Assembly: GCA_964007475.1 (NCBI GenBank)
Contig: OZ023274.1
Span: forward strand, 98,961,322 to 99,025,321
DNA from: Hybos culiciformis
Taxonomy: Eukaryota; Arthropoda; Insecta; Diptera; Hybotidae
Direction of reading: 5' to 3'
DNA: 64,000 nt
Program-made: the position numbers and the translations under genes
Shown: one piece after another, positions 1 through 13,300 of the stretch
Position numbering within the stretch: the first letter of the stretch is position 1
Layout of the letters: every line of letters starts with the position of its first letter
Notes under the pieces: model-generated
What the model was told of the DNA's origin: nothing
The model's input: the letters and a program-made list of their open reading frames with translations, nothing else
The model's database searches: none

Positions 1-3000
1 CTATGATCGATACATAACAATATTTTTGTGAGTGAGTCCACTTTCTCCTCTCAAACTGTTGGATGTTTGACCTGCTGTAGACATTTTTAAATATCAATTA
101 GATATAGTTTTAATTTTATGAACCTTGACTATATTGAGTGTAGTTATAGAAATGGAAAGAACGAGATTTCTTTCATTTGTTTTTTAGTTGGATAGTTTAG
201 AAAAGATTTTCTTGATAATATTTAGGCTAATAGGTATATATTCATTTTTCGCGGAATTTATTAATACCTATAATATTTTAATAAATATTGCTCACAAACT
301 GTTAAATTTTGATTTTATTAAAATAGAATAATTGATTTAAACTTACCATTCAAATGAAAATGGATACAATTCAGAATCTTCTTCACAGTCGATTTTAACA
401 AAAAATGTTGCTCTCTCATTAGGTGCACATCTTATTAATGAAGTTGAATTTTCAGAAAATGATATTCCAGTAATTTGTAAATTTGTTTTATTTAAGCTTA
501 AATCGATGTGAGATTCAGATGTCAAACCTAAATCAAGAATACAATAAATTTACAATATTAGATACTATTTCATTATATTCAGGTTTATATTTACAATTAT
601 TTATATATTTTTAACATGAAAGATAGTCTTAATTCGAATAAGGCAAAAATAAAACATTAGAAAGTAGTTCTACATCATTCGAATTTATTTTTATATCATA
701 GGGATTCGTGGGTAGTATTCAACGGAAAATCAAGCATTTTAATTTGTAATGAATTTCAATGTGTAATGATTATTAACCAAACAAATTTAATAACTTTGTT
801 TTCATCATAAAAAATCTTCTACATTTTTATGAATTACGAAACAAATAAATTATAAACGTGAAACCAAAAACCAAAGAGGATAGAATGGAAAAATACTTAT
901 AATAGCTATAAATCCATAACTCTGAATCCTAAACGTAAAATGTTTTTTAAATCGAATTTTAATTTTTAGGATTACTACCTAAGTTTATTAACAACTCGAA
1001 ATGACACATTTAAAACAGTGTAAAACTTTTATGACAACTTTTGAGTGATATTGATTTTATCAAACAATTTTTTTTTATTACTCCATAAAAAATTATAAAA
1101 GACTTAATATATTAATTTTCTGTCAGAACGTTCCACACTAAAATTTTTATTATTACACTAAAAAACTAGAAAAGAAGTCCTACTGAAGATACATTTTCCA
1201 TATTAGATTTAAAACTAACTTTTTTAGTTTCCCAAAAACAAAGTCTACCCAGAAGAAATCAAAGTCAAACGGTGTTATTTTTTTTTATTTTTTTTATTTA
1301 TTTGAAATTGATCATTATAACAAATTAAACAATTCATTGTACTAAGTAGTTGTATAATGCTTAATTAAGAAATTGTTTTATATTGTGCCCCATGCAAATG
1401 CCTTAATTGGACTAAAACTGGAAACTTTTTGAATTATAAAATAAAGATCAATATAAGAAGATAGAATTAGTTTAGAAAAAAAAACAACCATGACATTTAA
1501 ATATTAAATTATCTGATTATCATTACTTAGGATATTATTCTTTAATGAACTCATTACTTGAAATTTTTATTTATTAATAGATTCATTCATTTAGCATCAT
1601 AAATTCTATTAGGCTTACCAACTGATTTATTTACATTACGATTTAACTATTATAAATATACTATAATTATACAAAACTTCAAACCTTAACCGAGGATTTT
1701 AATTAGATTGTTTTAATGGTTGAGGAAGTGAACTATAAATGCTGGCACCAAAGTAGAATACTTTTTGCCTTGATACCTCAACTCTAATTCATCTCATTGA
1801 TAATAATTGGTTAACTAGTTCCAAATTGTTAGATTGGCTTTGAAATATAAAGGTATGGTATCCAATCGAGTTCACGTTTTTATAAATAAAAACTAAATTT
1901 TCAAGCGAATTCTTTTGATGAAGAGAATTTTGACAAATCTACATAAGTAAATTGTGGGAAAAAAAAGGGCTCAATTTAAAAACTAAAATTTAAGGGTTTT
2001 ATTCCCAATACGTTGAGCCGGTTGAACTATATTACCAGCGCCCAAATATGGGTTAAAGGTTAAACTGATAATATGGCATGAGTATAAGTGATTAGTATAA
2101 AAGTTTTTTAGTATAAATATTGAGATGGCGAAATTTGTATAATATTGAGTTTCTGAAGTTAACAATTTTTCCATCATTAAAATGTTGGCAATCGTTGTCG
2201 ACAAGAAGAGTAAGGGCAGTATGCGTAGTTATATAATATGAATGGAATAGGTATGACATTTCAGTATCAAACAAATATAATACAGATAAAGTCAAGATAT
2301 TTGTATTATTTGAAAGTTAATAACACTACATCATTCTATAATCTATATTCTATAAGAAACTATTTAACATAAATATTTTTCAGGAAAGGAAATGTGTATG
2401 AATTAAACAATGTAAAATTTCAAGGAATTAATTATTAAAGTAAGTTTACCGCCTGATTGATTATATTATAAAGTCATTTTGCCAACGCAATATTTTGCCC
2501 ATTTAACACTTTTAACAAATTTTTTGTTATTGGAAAAAAAAAGGAAAAATGTTGAGAAAACAATAAAATCGTTCGAAATCTCAGATCTAAGTTCGAAATC
2601 TCAGTTGAAACTAATTTATTTAATTATATTAAACTAAAAAAATATAAACAAAATATTAATCTTAGTAGAATTGTTTGCTTTCTCAAAATTGTGATTTTAT
2701 CCGTTGAACTACTTTTTATTTTACACCTCAGGTATACTTAAATTAATATGTAGAAGCGTTCAGACGCTTTCCGACCCCCTTATTCCTAGCCCTATAAGTC
2801 CATTTTACCATCCTAAAGAATTGAAAGACGCAGAGTTTGAGTGCCATGTATTCCGTTATCCCTTTGATCTGTGGTTAAATCGGGAATCTTACAGCGACTT
2901 AGCACCATGTCCTCGTTTTCGCAATCCCTACATATGTCTCTTAATCTGTATAGTTTTTAATTTTTCCATTTACTGTCTTTGATACTTTATATCAAACAAA

Positions 3001-5955
3001 ACTGCAAGGCTACTTTTTAAAGCCATTTATTTTCTATCAATGGTAATAGGTATTGAACCAGAACGAAACTCCGAAGGGAACAAATTGGATTCGAAATCAA
3101 AAAGCGTCCAAACAGCTTGTTCTTACTCTTACTTATCACTTTAAACGAAATGTACATATATTAATAAAATACGTAGGTTTATAAAAATGAAATATGTAGT
3201 ATTAAAAATTAATAATTAAATTAAGCAATGACCTAAATTCCAATAAATACATTTGTTGAAGTAGAAAAGAAAGTATAAGAATAAGCTATATAATTATCAT
3301 AATAGGGAATAGGTATAGGTATGTAAACTTACACATAGATATATATAGAAAATATTTAAGAACAATGTTTTTTAATTTTATTGTAAACTCACGTAAAAAT
3401 TTTAAAAATAGTGCTGCACTATATAGAGACAACAAATGATATCAAAAATATGCTTCCTAAGTTTTTATTAAATTAGCACGCATCTAGGATTTTATAATAA
3501 TAATAATAATAAGAAGAAAAAAAAAATTGAAAGGTCCATTAGAATAGTTCATTAGTAAATTTAAATTTTATTAACACTGTAAATAAATTAAAAATGTATC
3601 TAATTAAGCTTGTAAAAAAACTAAGTTTTGGAAAATGAAAAAAAAATTGGATATTACTTATTTTTTTAAAGTTTTATCAAAAGGGTGATATGAAAAAAAA
3701 TAGAAAACTAAACAAAGTTTGGACAAAAAAATATGAAAATATAAAGCTATAAGAGAACTTCAAAGTAACAAAATTTGAATGTGGACCCACATTAAAAAAT
3801 GAATGAAATAAATTAATATATAACTTTTTAAAAAAAAATTAAATATGTAATTGTTTACATATAGAAAAGAATAAGTGCGTCATCATGTCCATTATGAACG
3901 CAGCAATGGCATTACATATTAGAATATAATCTGGAAATCAGAAATTCTAAATACTGAGATCTCATGTAATAAGTTTTAACAAAGTAAATAAAAGCCCAAC
4001 AGGACAGGGCTACTTAGAAATTGAGAGTTGCTTGTAAAAAGAGTATTGAATTCACCTTGAAATATTGAAATCTTATAGACTCCATTTTTATGGTTATGAA
4101 TGAATTTTAAAATATTTTCCCAAATCAATACATATGTTTATAATTTTTGCGGAAACTAAAATAAAAATTTTCCATTTTAAATTTTTTTTTAGAAAATTTA
4201 TTTGTATTGCAATAAAAAAGATTTGTCATTAATTAACTCTAAATTTAGAACTTTATTTTTGTTATTATTCTACTGAGAAGAAAAGTTTATGTACAAGAAT
4301 ATCTCGAAGAAATTTTATAAAAATATAAAAATTAAATATATAAAATGAAATCTGATGTTCAGATCGTAAATGTACACATTTAATAAATTGCATAATTTAG
4401 TATTAAATAAATTTTCTGTTGAACTTTATTTACTTATTAATTACAAATATTGCATTTTCCTGGTCTCATGAATTATGAAAACGCTTCGTTCGCATTTTAC
4501 ATAATATGCCTAGTAGTTTTTTGTTTAGATAATGTATAATGTATCTGGAAAACATATTAGTTAGTGAGACAGAAAAAATGGTACATCATAGAACACGAAA
4601 GAAAAAATAAAGGAATCACATAAATCGAATAATAACGTTGTGGTTCAGCGAGCCGTTAAGAAGAGAATATCAATATTTAAATTTTCATCACAGATTTTTT
4701 TCTATATTTTGAAGACAAGATATAGGTAATGTGGCATTATTTTATTTATTAAACCATCTATCGTAAAAAACCGAATCTATTGAACGATTTTTAATGCATC
4801 TGAATCAAGCAATTCATAATTAGAATCTTCTTTTAGAAATTTAGAACGTCTTTTAGAATCTAGTACTTGCTAAACAGTTATTTATTATGTTATTTTCTTA
4901 AAAATTTTAAAATTAAGCCAAAATGCTTTCAAATGAGTTCTTACATTTTTATTTTTAACACATTTGAATTTTATTTTATATATTAGCTTAATTTTAATAA
5001 AATCTTTTTAATTGATTTCCCTAATTTTTAAACGGTCTAACACACAATTACGCTTAAATATTTTAAATATAAAGTATATACATGTTTCTGAAAAGAAACA
5101 AAATAATTTTATAAGGTAAAATTAGAACAACATCCAGTGAACTTAGATTTTATTTATAGGTTCTATTTCAGTTTCACAATACCTATTTAACTTATTTTTC
5201 ACCAAATATGATAAAAAGAACTAACTGACTACATATGAATAATCTTCATTTTCCTTCTTAAAATTTAATATTATTATTTTCTTCTATTTTATTTGATTTA
5301 CAAAGATCTTGATAGTCTTAAACCTGTAATATTTTCTCAAAATCTTTAGTAATACAAAGCAACATGTTTCATGTGTTCGAAGCCCGTGAAACTTGAGTCA
5401 CTCGTTAAATTTATTAGGTGGTATACTTATTTATTTTTCAAGTTAATTGTCAAGTTAATGGTATTTATGTTCCTCGACTTTCATATTAAAGCCGTATCAC
5501 TCTTGGTATATTCAATCTGATTGGAAGTTTCAATTTCAGCTAGAATAAAATATCAGCTAGTAGAGATACCAAGGAACAAATTACTCATATTTGTATGAGT
5601 TTTATCATAATGTGGTTTAGAGACACAATCAAAATAATTGTCGAGATAAAAAACTAGTATTAGGTAAATGTTTGAAAAATCACCCAATTAAATATTTGAA
5701 AAAGAAACAGATTTTTTTTTTTTTAGATTTGTTTTTCCCGTTTTTCCTTTAATATATTCTTTATGAAAATTTTTCTAATAAATTTTGCACGGATTATACA
5801 TATAGGATATATATATATATTGTACATAGGTACACATATTCTGAAAAATTAAATATGTTTTTTTTTCGATTGCGTAACATTAAAATGCAATAAATATGGA
5901 ATTATATAAAAGATTTACCTTTATCTAAATTATTTTCCGAATTATTTGAATCCAT
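1..5955 (-). CDS. Unrecognised gene, 5' part: exons 5955..5919, 527..347 and 74..1 (runs off the left edge)
   Basis: Three phase-compatible minus-strand exons are visible. The first begins with ATG at 5955, encodes MDSNNSENNLDK plus one base, and has donor GTAAAT. The second (527..347) has a TTTAG acceptor and a GTAAGT donor and is open throughout, with a Ser/Asn-rich start followed by a segment containing IRCAPNERATFFVKIDCEED and FSFEW. The third (from 74, or 71 if the second CAG is used) stays open to the window edge and contains NIQQFERRKWTHSQKYC. Phases join cleanly (G|GT, then TG|C or TG|G). No signal peptide or known domain is recognised, so no function is assigned. The link between exon 1 and exon 2 crosses a 5.4-kb intron and is inferred from phase only. 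The two left exons are better supported than the first. Confidence 0.5.
528..5918. other. Long AT-rich intron of the left-edge gene
   Basis: About 5.4 kb of low-complexity AT-rich DNA with many homopolymer A/T runs and a short TAA run near 3496. No exon with convincing splice sites on the minus strand was found inside it. The only stretch with a coding-like, less AT-rich composition is on the plus strand near 2730-2960 and is listed separately. Confidence 0.5.
2704..2982 (+). other. Unassigned plus-strand open frame of raised GC
   Basis: A 92-codon open frame whose middle part (about 2755-2940) is clearly less AT-rich than everything around it. It reads as plausible protein, for example SPFYHPKELKDAEFECHVF and a Pro/Arg/Asn-rich PCPRFRNPY. 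A CAG/G acceptor-like site lies at about 2730. It could be an exon of a gene on the other strand to the surrounding intron, a decayed transposon fragment, or chance. No family is recognised. Confidence 0.2.
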
Positions 5956-6179
5956 TTTTAAACTTCAAAAAAATTAATTTTGAATGATACCTATTTTAAA
6001 CTTTTATATTATATATATAAAAAAAAATTAATTTTTTTTTCTTAAAACAAAATTTAATTTTCTGATTTTATAATTCATTTATATTAAAATAATATTAAAA
6101 ATTTTGTAAATAATATTTTTTTTTTTTTTTTAATTTCGATGAAAAATCGTTAAAATTTCAGAATTAATTTAATTTTTTT

Positions 6180-6300
6180 ATATCGACTCCCGGGCACTTT
6201 AAAAAAAGCACCGTTTTTTATTTTTATACCGTGATATGATTTTTACCACACCGCCCGTTTAATTCTTTTCGTTTTCGCTTATACCTGGAGCCCGAATAAT
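6180..6300 (-). promoter_or_regulatory. GC-raised patch, likely promoter/5' UTR of the left-edge gene
   Basis: About 120 bp with CpG-containing words (CTCCCGGGCAC, CACCGCCCG) in otherwise A/T-rich DNA, 230-340 bp upstream of the ATG at 5955. Position and composition suggest a transcription start region for the minus-strand gene. No TATA box can be assigned, because TATA-like words are everywhere. Confidence 0.3.
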
Positions 6301-7745
6301 ATCTGACTAAATGAAAATTTTACAATTTAAAAATCTAAAAACTTAGATTTTTTTTTAAGTGGAAGAAAATATAAATTTTGCTCTCTTCAGAAAAATTATA
6401 TTTTTTTTCCTGAGGAAAAATCTTCTAGGAAAATCTTATTTTACTACTTATACCGGTTCATTTAACAAGTGTTTCATAATGTTCCACAAAAACAAAAATA
6501 TTTATAAATTTTTATTGTATATTCTCAGAGTAGTGATAAAATATTGTTTATGTTTTTATTTTCGATACGGAATTGTGAAAAATATTAATTGCATTTATCT
6601 AGAAGATCAAAGCATGTACTTTAAGCTTTAACTAGATATTTAGATATTTACCATCATATGTGAATAAAAAAAAATAAATAAATAAAATAATCAAATTGGT
6701 CTTCATTTCAATAAAACTGAAAATATTGTTTCAAAAATATTATTCAAGACGATAATAATCATACAATAACATAATTTTTAATTTTTAGATATTTTGAATA
6801 ATTTATTTCATATTTTTTACAAATTTATACAATATAAAAAATATCTAGCATTTTGTTATTCCTATATTTCCAATTTCCTAGGGAATTTTAATGAAATAGG
6901 ATCCAACGTGATAATTTTATTCTCAGATTTTTATTTTGACGAAATACAACGAATATCCATTACTAGTTTCATTGGAGAATAGAATTTTTGTAAGAAATAT
7001 CTTAGGTTTAAGTTTAAATTTAAAATTAATCAGTTCGAATGAAATAAGTAGTTAATTAACTTGGCCCTGTAGTGAAAAAGTAATATTTATATTATTCACA
7101 CACGCATTTTCTCATTTTGTTTCTCATTGCTATTCTATAATATTAAAAACTAAAATTTTTATAATGCCAAAATATCAAGGAAGCAAAATTTTTTATTTAA
7201 TAAATAATATTTTATAAAAATGAGCTAGAAAAACCTATTTATGTGCTTGATCATGTAAAAATAAATATATCTAGACGTCGAGACGACGAGAAAAAAACTA
7301 TAATATTAGTTGTCTGAAAAGGGTTTATTTAAATGGTTGTATTGAACTATACCCAATTTTTTTGTTAATGAGTTATCAACGTAGAAAAAAATAACTACTA
7401 TCTTGTATACAAATTAAATTATAAATGTAAAAATATTTTACTAAGTATTTGATCATACTAGATAAAATTTTCAATGTTGCATAGCTATACGGGTTTAAAA
7501 CATTATTTATGTTTGTTAAAATCTATAATAAAAATAAATATGATAAACCTTAAAAAATACTATACAAATATGACTCTTTATTTAAAACCGAATTTAAAAT
7601 AAATACAAAAAATAAACAAACTTAATATATAATTTTGCTAATTAGGAAAAAAAAAACATTTTCACAAGAAAAACCAAAATTAAAGTTCCGAGCTTCTATC
7701 GACCTATAGCTAAAATACAAATTAATATTAAAATTTCTTTTATTT
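6301..7745. other. Intergenic, nothing recognised
   Basis: AT-rich DNA between the promoter patch of the left-edge gene and the 3' end of TMEM208. Short open frames at 6359-6631 and 6794-6982 (plus) are Phe/Ile/Asn/Lys-rich, as expected from AT-rich non-coding DNA, and have no splice context. Confidence 0.5.
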
Positions 7746-9038
7746 TTATCTCATTCGTTTCATTTTTCTTTCCATTTTTTTTTGCTTTTTTTCGTCCATT
7801 TCAGGTTGATTTTCACCTTTCTGCGTTAGCCAAGGTTTAATTACAGTGCCCCACAGCATCCAAATTGCTCGAATAGGAGCCAATAATAATAATAACCAAA
7901 AGTAATTTGAAAAAAGTGCTAATACCAAAGTGCTTGATGTCAAAATAATCAGATCTTTTACATGCCTAAAATGTTTATTATTTTGATTTTAAAATTTTTT
8001 TAATTAAATAATATAAAAACATCAAATAATTTACTCTGCGATACCGCCTTCCATATTCAAATCAGTACCAGAATCGATTATAACACCGCTATCTGTGACA
8101 TTCGGTCTACACATAAAAACCATGAATTGATAAGCTGCAAACAATATCGTCAGTGAAATAATAGCCATCAACTAAAAAAATTATTGAACTGTTATTTAAG
8201 CTAACATTTTAATTTAAGAAAACTATCTTACCACCACTAATGTTGACAACTCATATAGTAAAAAATTTAATACAACAAAGGCTCCAGTTGCTCCCAATGC
8301 CATATTACGATAAAAATTCAATGTACCTGTAAAAAAATTGAATTATTTATATAATTATGAAAAACATTTTGTTCAAATTTTCAATTGGTATTGAAGCTGT
8401 TAAGTTCAAAATGTTGCATAAGAACAAAATTGTTTATTTTTTTTTTTAATTTTTTTTTTTTTTTTAATTTTTGTCTTCGCCAAAACTACCTATAACGATT
8501 CTAGTCTTATTTCAAAATGAAAAACTAAATTTTAATCTGTAGATACCTCTACCTACGATTGTTGTTTCGGATTGTTCTCTTAGCTTTCTTTATTATGCCA
8601 ATTGGGTATTCTTGAGTAGGTAGGTAGGTACCTATCCGAGAAAAAATTTCAAATATATTTTTCCGCAAACGAAAGTTTTGCATAAGCCAATGATTTCCAA
8701 AACTTATGTATTCAATAGTAATCACATTTTTACGATGCTTAAATGCTTAAATGCTTAAATGTTTTCGTCCATTTATTGTTTACCTACCTATATTCTCCTC
8801 AATAATTTGTTTTGAACCTTTGGTTCCCTGTTTTCCCTTTTGAGGCTAAAATGATAAATTTAAATTTATTAATAATTATTGATACTGAAACTCAGCAAAT
8901 TTTGAATTGAAATAGATACAACTAATTATCAATTAAAATAAGTATGAAATCAGCAGGTAGCTCGGTAGGTATCAAGCTAACTTGGATCTTGGAATAAAAA
9001 AAAATTGGATAAAAATTTGTTAATTTACTTACAGCCAT
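7746..9038 (-). CDS. Tmem208: TMEM208, ER membrane protein of the SRP-independent targeting route
   Basis: Five coding exons on the minus strand: 9038..9033, 8845..8788, 8326..8232, 8171..8035 and 7965..7746, giving 171 residues (human 173). All junctions are GT-AG and in phase. The N-terminus has the family Pro-Gln-Lys-Gly-Lys/GTKGSKQIIEEN block (human PKGKVGTKGKKQIFEEN). Hydrophobic segments follow around residues 35-55 and 60-80. The conserved DLNMEGGIAEHVKDLIILTS stretch comes next, then a membrane segment (SNYFWLLLLLAPIRAIWMLW) and a strongly basic Lys/Arg/Met tail ending KMKRMR. TMEM208 (SND2/Env10 family) sits in the ER and helps target membrane proteins; that role is family knowledge. 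The first exon holds only ATG GCT. An AATAAA-type hexamer lies immediately past the stop. The gene is divergent from the SAPS-family gene to its right. Confidence 0.95.
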
Positions 9039-10352
9039 TTTTTTAAATATTACGTTTTGTTGGTTCTTCCGTTTAAAAATTAAAAAATTAGTTAATTAAA
9101 AAGCAATTCCTTGATTTATTTTGGATTTTTAGGCTTTTGGCATTATTACAAGCAATTTAACAAATTTGCTTAAAAATATTTTTTTTCAACTTTGTTGACT
9201 TCTTCAAAACTCATTCTACTCTAATTTGATAAATAGTACTCAATTTACACGTTTTTGACACGTTTTGAGTGAATAATATTTATAAACATAAATCATAGAA
9301 TAAATAAAGAAAGAACGAAATCTATGAAAATTATTCACTTCGTACTTTGATGCTTTGATGCTCTATATTGACTTGAAGTTGAAATTGTTAACAAAACTCA
9401 AACAAGTCGTCTTAAAAAATTGAAATAGATCAATATTATGCCCTGAGCAATTCTTTGCACTTTCAGTGAAAACCGGTTGGTGTTAGAAGTCCTTAAACCC
9501 ATTCAATGATAGATAATGTTGAGAAATTACATAATGAAATTATATTAGAGTTAGAGTTAATCAAATTTCTAATACCTACATTTATATTGAACACTTGTTT
9601 GCTTTGCAATCTAAAATTGTCATAAAAACTTTATAAAACTAAATAGGCCTTCCCCCGAAAAAAAATTTTAGAATTTGAAATTTTGCATATCAAATTCCTA
9701 AAATGTATTTTGTTGCAAATTTTTTTGTTGTTTTGAATTTCAAATACACGCCCCAGAGCAGAGCGTGTATTTAAAACTCATAAATTAGAAATATCATTAC
9801 TGTCAAAATTAAAAAAAAAAAAAGCAAACAAAATAAACTTCAAAATTAATATTTTAGAAATTGAAAAAAAAAAATAATTAGCAAAATAATTAGAAAATTT
9901 TAATCTAAATTTTTTCACCCTGTGACCCTACACCGAAGTTTCACAAAAAAAAATTAAAAATTTTCTTGAATAAATCTGAGGTTTTTTTTCCAACATGTTG
10001 GTAACATTCAATTTTTGACTTTTGTTTTGACAATTAGAAAGTATTAAAAGAAAATATTTTTTATATATAAAAAATTATCTTTTTTTAATATTTTTATAAT
10101 AAAAATAAAGTATAAAAATTAAAAAAAAAATTTAATTATTAAATAATAATAAAAAACCAAACAAATAATTCATTTAATAGAAAATTCAGTTGAAATAATT
10201 TTAAATTGAGAAAAAAAAAAAAAAGATTAAATAAAAAAGAAAAGAATTTTTCCTAACCAAAAAAAAGAAGATTTAATTTTTTTTTTTTTTATTTTACCTT
10301 TTTAAAATTTTTCATCAAAATTTCATTATTGGAGAAAAGAAAAAGCTGAAAA
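9039..10352. promoter_or_regulatory. Divergent intergenic region between TMEM208 and the PPP6R gene
   Basis: About 1.3 kb between two divergent start codons, so it should hold both promoters. It is AT-rich with long A and T runs and shows no CpG patch or repeat that would place either start site. The transcription start of the right-hand gene must lie left of 10353; the region 10270-10350 is T-rich then A/G-rich. Confidence 0.4.
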
Positions 10353-13300
10353 ATGTTTTGGGATAAAGGATACACACCGTCGCAAAACATTGAGTCTCTG
10401 CTTCAAAAAGAGGTAAAAAATTTAAAAAATTTAAATAAAATTTGGGTTCCATCCAGCAGCAGCAGCAGCCAGCAATAAAATGAAAATTTAAAAAAATAAA
10501 ATTTTCTTTTAATTTTATTTTTTTTTTGGTACGTTCACTTCACACTACTCAACCAACAAACAACCATCAGAATGTCACAGTTGAAGAATTTTTGGATGAC
10601 GAAGATATTTTACAGGAATGTAAAACCCAAAAACGTAATCTAATCCAGTAGTAAGTAATAAACCATTTTTGAAATAACTACAGCTCAAATTAAATTTTTT
10701 GTTTTAATTTTTTAATTTTAATAATTGAAAATCATATTATTAACATACACCTATGCATTATCAATTTTTGTGCGATGCAATGCAAGCGCAGCCGGAAAAA
10801 ATAATCATTAACTAAGTCTAACGAAAACCTCTGGATTAGGTAGTTCGAAATATGTATCTGCTTACCTATCTACCTACTCCTACCAAGTAAGAAAAGGATG
10901 TAATGAGAATACAACTCAATTTAAATTAAGATACAATTAAGGTCTGATTATTCAAAATTGCATCGTTTCTTAGTTAACGTTAAAAAAAATAAAATTGCGC
11001 AACATTTTATAGCTTGATCTATCTATACTTAGAAACCTACCATTATCATTATCGCTAACCTATTAAATGCATAATTTTTTTTACAATTAAAGAAAAATTA
11101 AAGAATGCGACGCTTGAGAGTAATCATTGAAATTTATTGGGGTAAGAGGAAATTAGTAAAAAATCGTCTTTTTACAATAATTTTACTAATTTCCTCTTAC
11201 CCCAATAAATTTCAATGATTACTCTCAAGCGTCGCATTCTGGGGCGTTTTTTATTACTGAGGATCTGAGGATTATTACAGATCATTCAAAAAATGGGCCA
11301 AACTCTGAATTTATATTATATTATTTATAACAGTTATTGCGAAAGAAGAATCAATGAAATTATTTCTCTCATATTAATAAAACATTTGTACCTAAATCAC
11401 ATAAAAAGGGTAGCTAATCTGATTATTGAGATCCAAATATTTCTTTATGAAAAAGAGTTTTTTGTTTTAAAATATATTTTTTCTTCAAATCTTGAATTTG
11501 TTTTCATTTTTAGCTTAACTCGTCCAGATATTATCAAGAGACTTATTGAATTAACAATCACAGAACCACCAGAAGATGTTTCCATAAATCAACGTTTCAA
11601 GCACGCTAATATGGCCTGTGAAATTTTGACATTGTAAGTAAAAATATAGTTGAAAAGTTTATTTCTTATTACTTACCATTAGAAAAAAAATAATTTTAAT
11701 TTTCAACATTTTTTTATATCCATAAATTTTCAGTGGTTTGCCGTCCTTAGACGAAAAACTCGTAGAGGATGATACAATATTACAGGCATTGTACTCATAT
11801 CTAGAAAATGAACCACCGCTAAATCCTCTTTTATCGTCATTTTTTACAAAAATATTCAGCATGTTAATATCAAAAAGACCCGAACAAGATTGGTTTTTAT
11901 ATCAAAAAATGTGCCTACAAGTATTGGAATTTTTAAAATCACGTGTTAATTTTTTGGACTTAATATATAAACATTTTGAAACACCTGTACTAGTTGATTT
12001 ATTACTTCATATTATTAGAGAAGTACAAGGTGGTGCGCTCAAGAAAAATTTATACGAGGTAAATAAATAAAATTTATTGGAAATTTATTAAATTTGATTC
12101 TTCCATGGAATCTATAGCTTATTTTCTTTTAAAAAAGGAAATTACTTTTTTTTAAATTGTCGTGCCTTGTCAAGCCACTTAGGCTAGGAACAAGTACAGA
12201 ATTGAGAACTATTTTTCCACGAAATTCTGCAACTGTATACATACAAAAGTGTAGCATTTTTATTATGGAAAATTTAATATTAATGATATTCAAGTAAGGT
12301 CAAGGAGGATTAGCTTTTGGAGCCATTTATTTGGAATCTATATGAAAGGGTTTCGGATCAGAATCCAACAAAGAAAGAATCAATTTTTTTTTTTTTTTTT
12401 TTATTAGATTCGAGGATTAGAAGTCTCTTTCAGCTTAATTTAAAATTAGTTTTTTGTTCTATCCATAAAAATATATTTTGCAAATAATTAAATTTTTAAA
12501 TATTTAATAATGTTTTTGTAGTGGCTTACTGAACAAAAACTTGTTGAGAGACTGATTAGAATTTTAGGACAGCCTGATGAGTCTGAAAAGCATAAAAATG
12601 TTGCGGAATTTTTATGTGACCTTATTAAGCACGGTAGGCAAATGCGGCAAACTAACCAGCAGGAAAATGATTCTTTTGAACCAGCATTTGTTGGCAGCAA
12701 TCCGCTCTTACAATCAATTGAAAATAATGCAGCAATATCCCAACTTTTAGATGTTATGTTAAATCCTGATGCAAAAGATAGTACAATAATTTCAGGAGTT
12801 ACTATTGTACTAACTTTAGTTGATGAAACCATTGTGTAAGTTTCTACATTTACTAGATTTAAAAATTCCTTTAAATTTTGTCTTATTTTCTTCCTTCCTT
12901 AAAATATTGATATTTGTTGTAGATTGTTCTCTATAGATAATAATTATTAAAACTTTAATAAAACATTAATATTATACTATCAGTGCGTGCCAAAAAAAAA
13001 TGTTTTATAGTTAATGCTCGTCTATATTTCCAAAACTATTGTATTCCTTCTGACAAGAAATTTATATACTTAATAGTAATTTATTTGAAATTTTATAGTG
13101 ATGAACCCGCCTCTGATATAGCTTTACAAATAATAATGAATAAAGAAAAAGAAAATCATGATAAAATTGTTTCAACCATCATTGAAGTTATTGAACCAAA
13201 ACTCGATCATTTACATCAGCTTTTGAAAAATCCACTACAAGTAAATTAATATTAATTGAATAAACAAATTTCTTTATTTGTTCACTTGAATTATTTTCTT

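Noticed and set aside
12488..12832. Minus-strand frame of 114 codons
   Set aside because: Antisense of PPP6R exon 5, which is firmly placed by family similarity.
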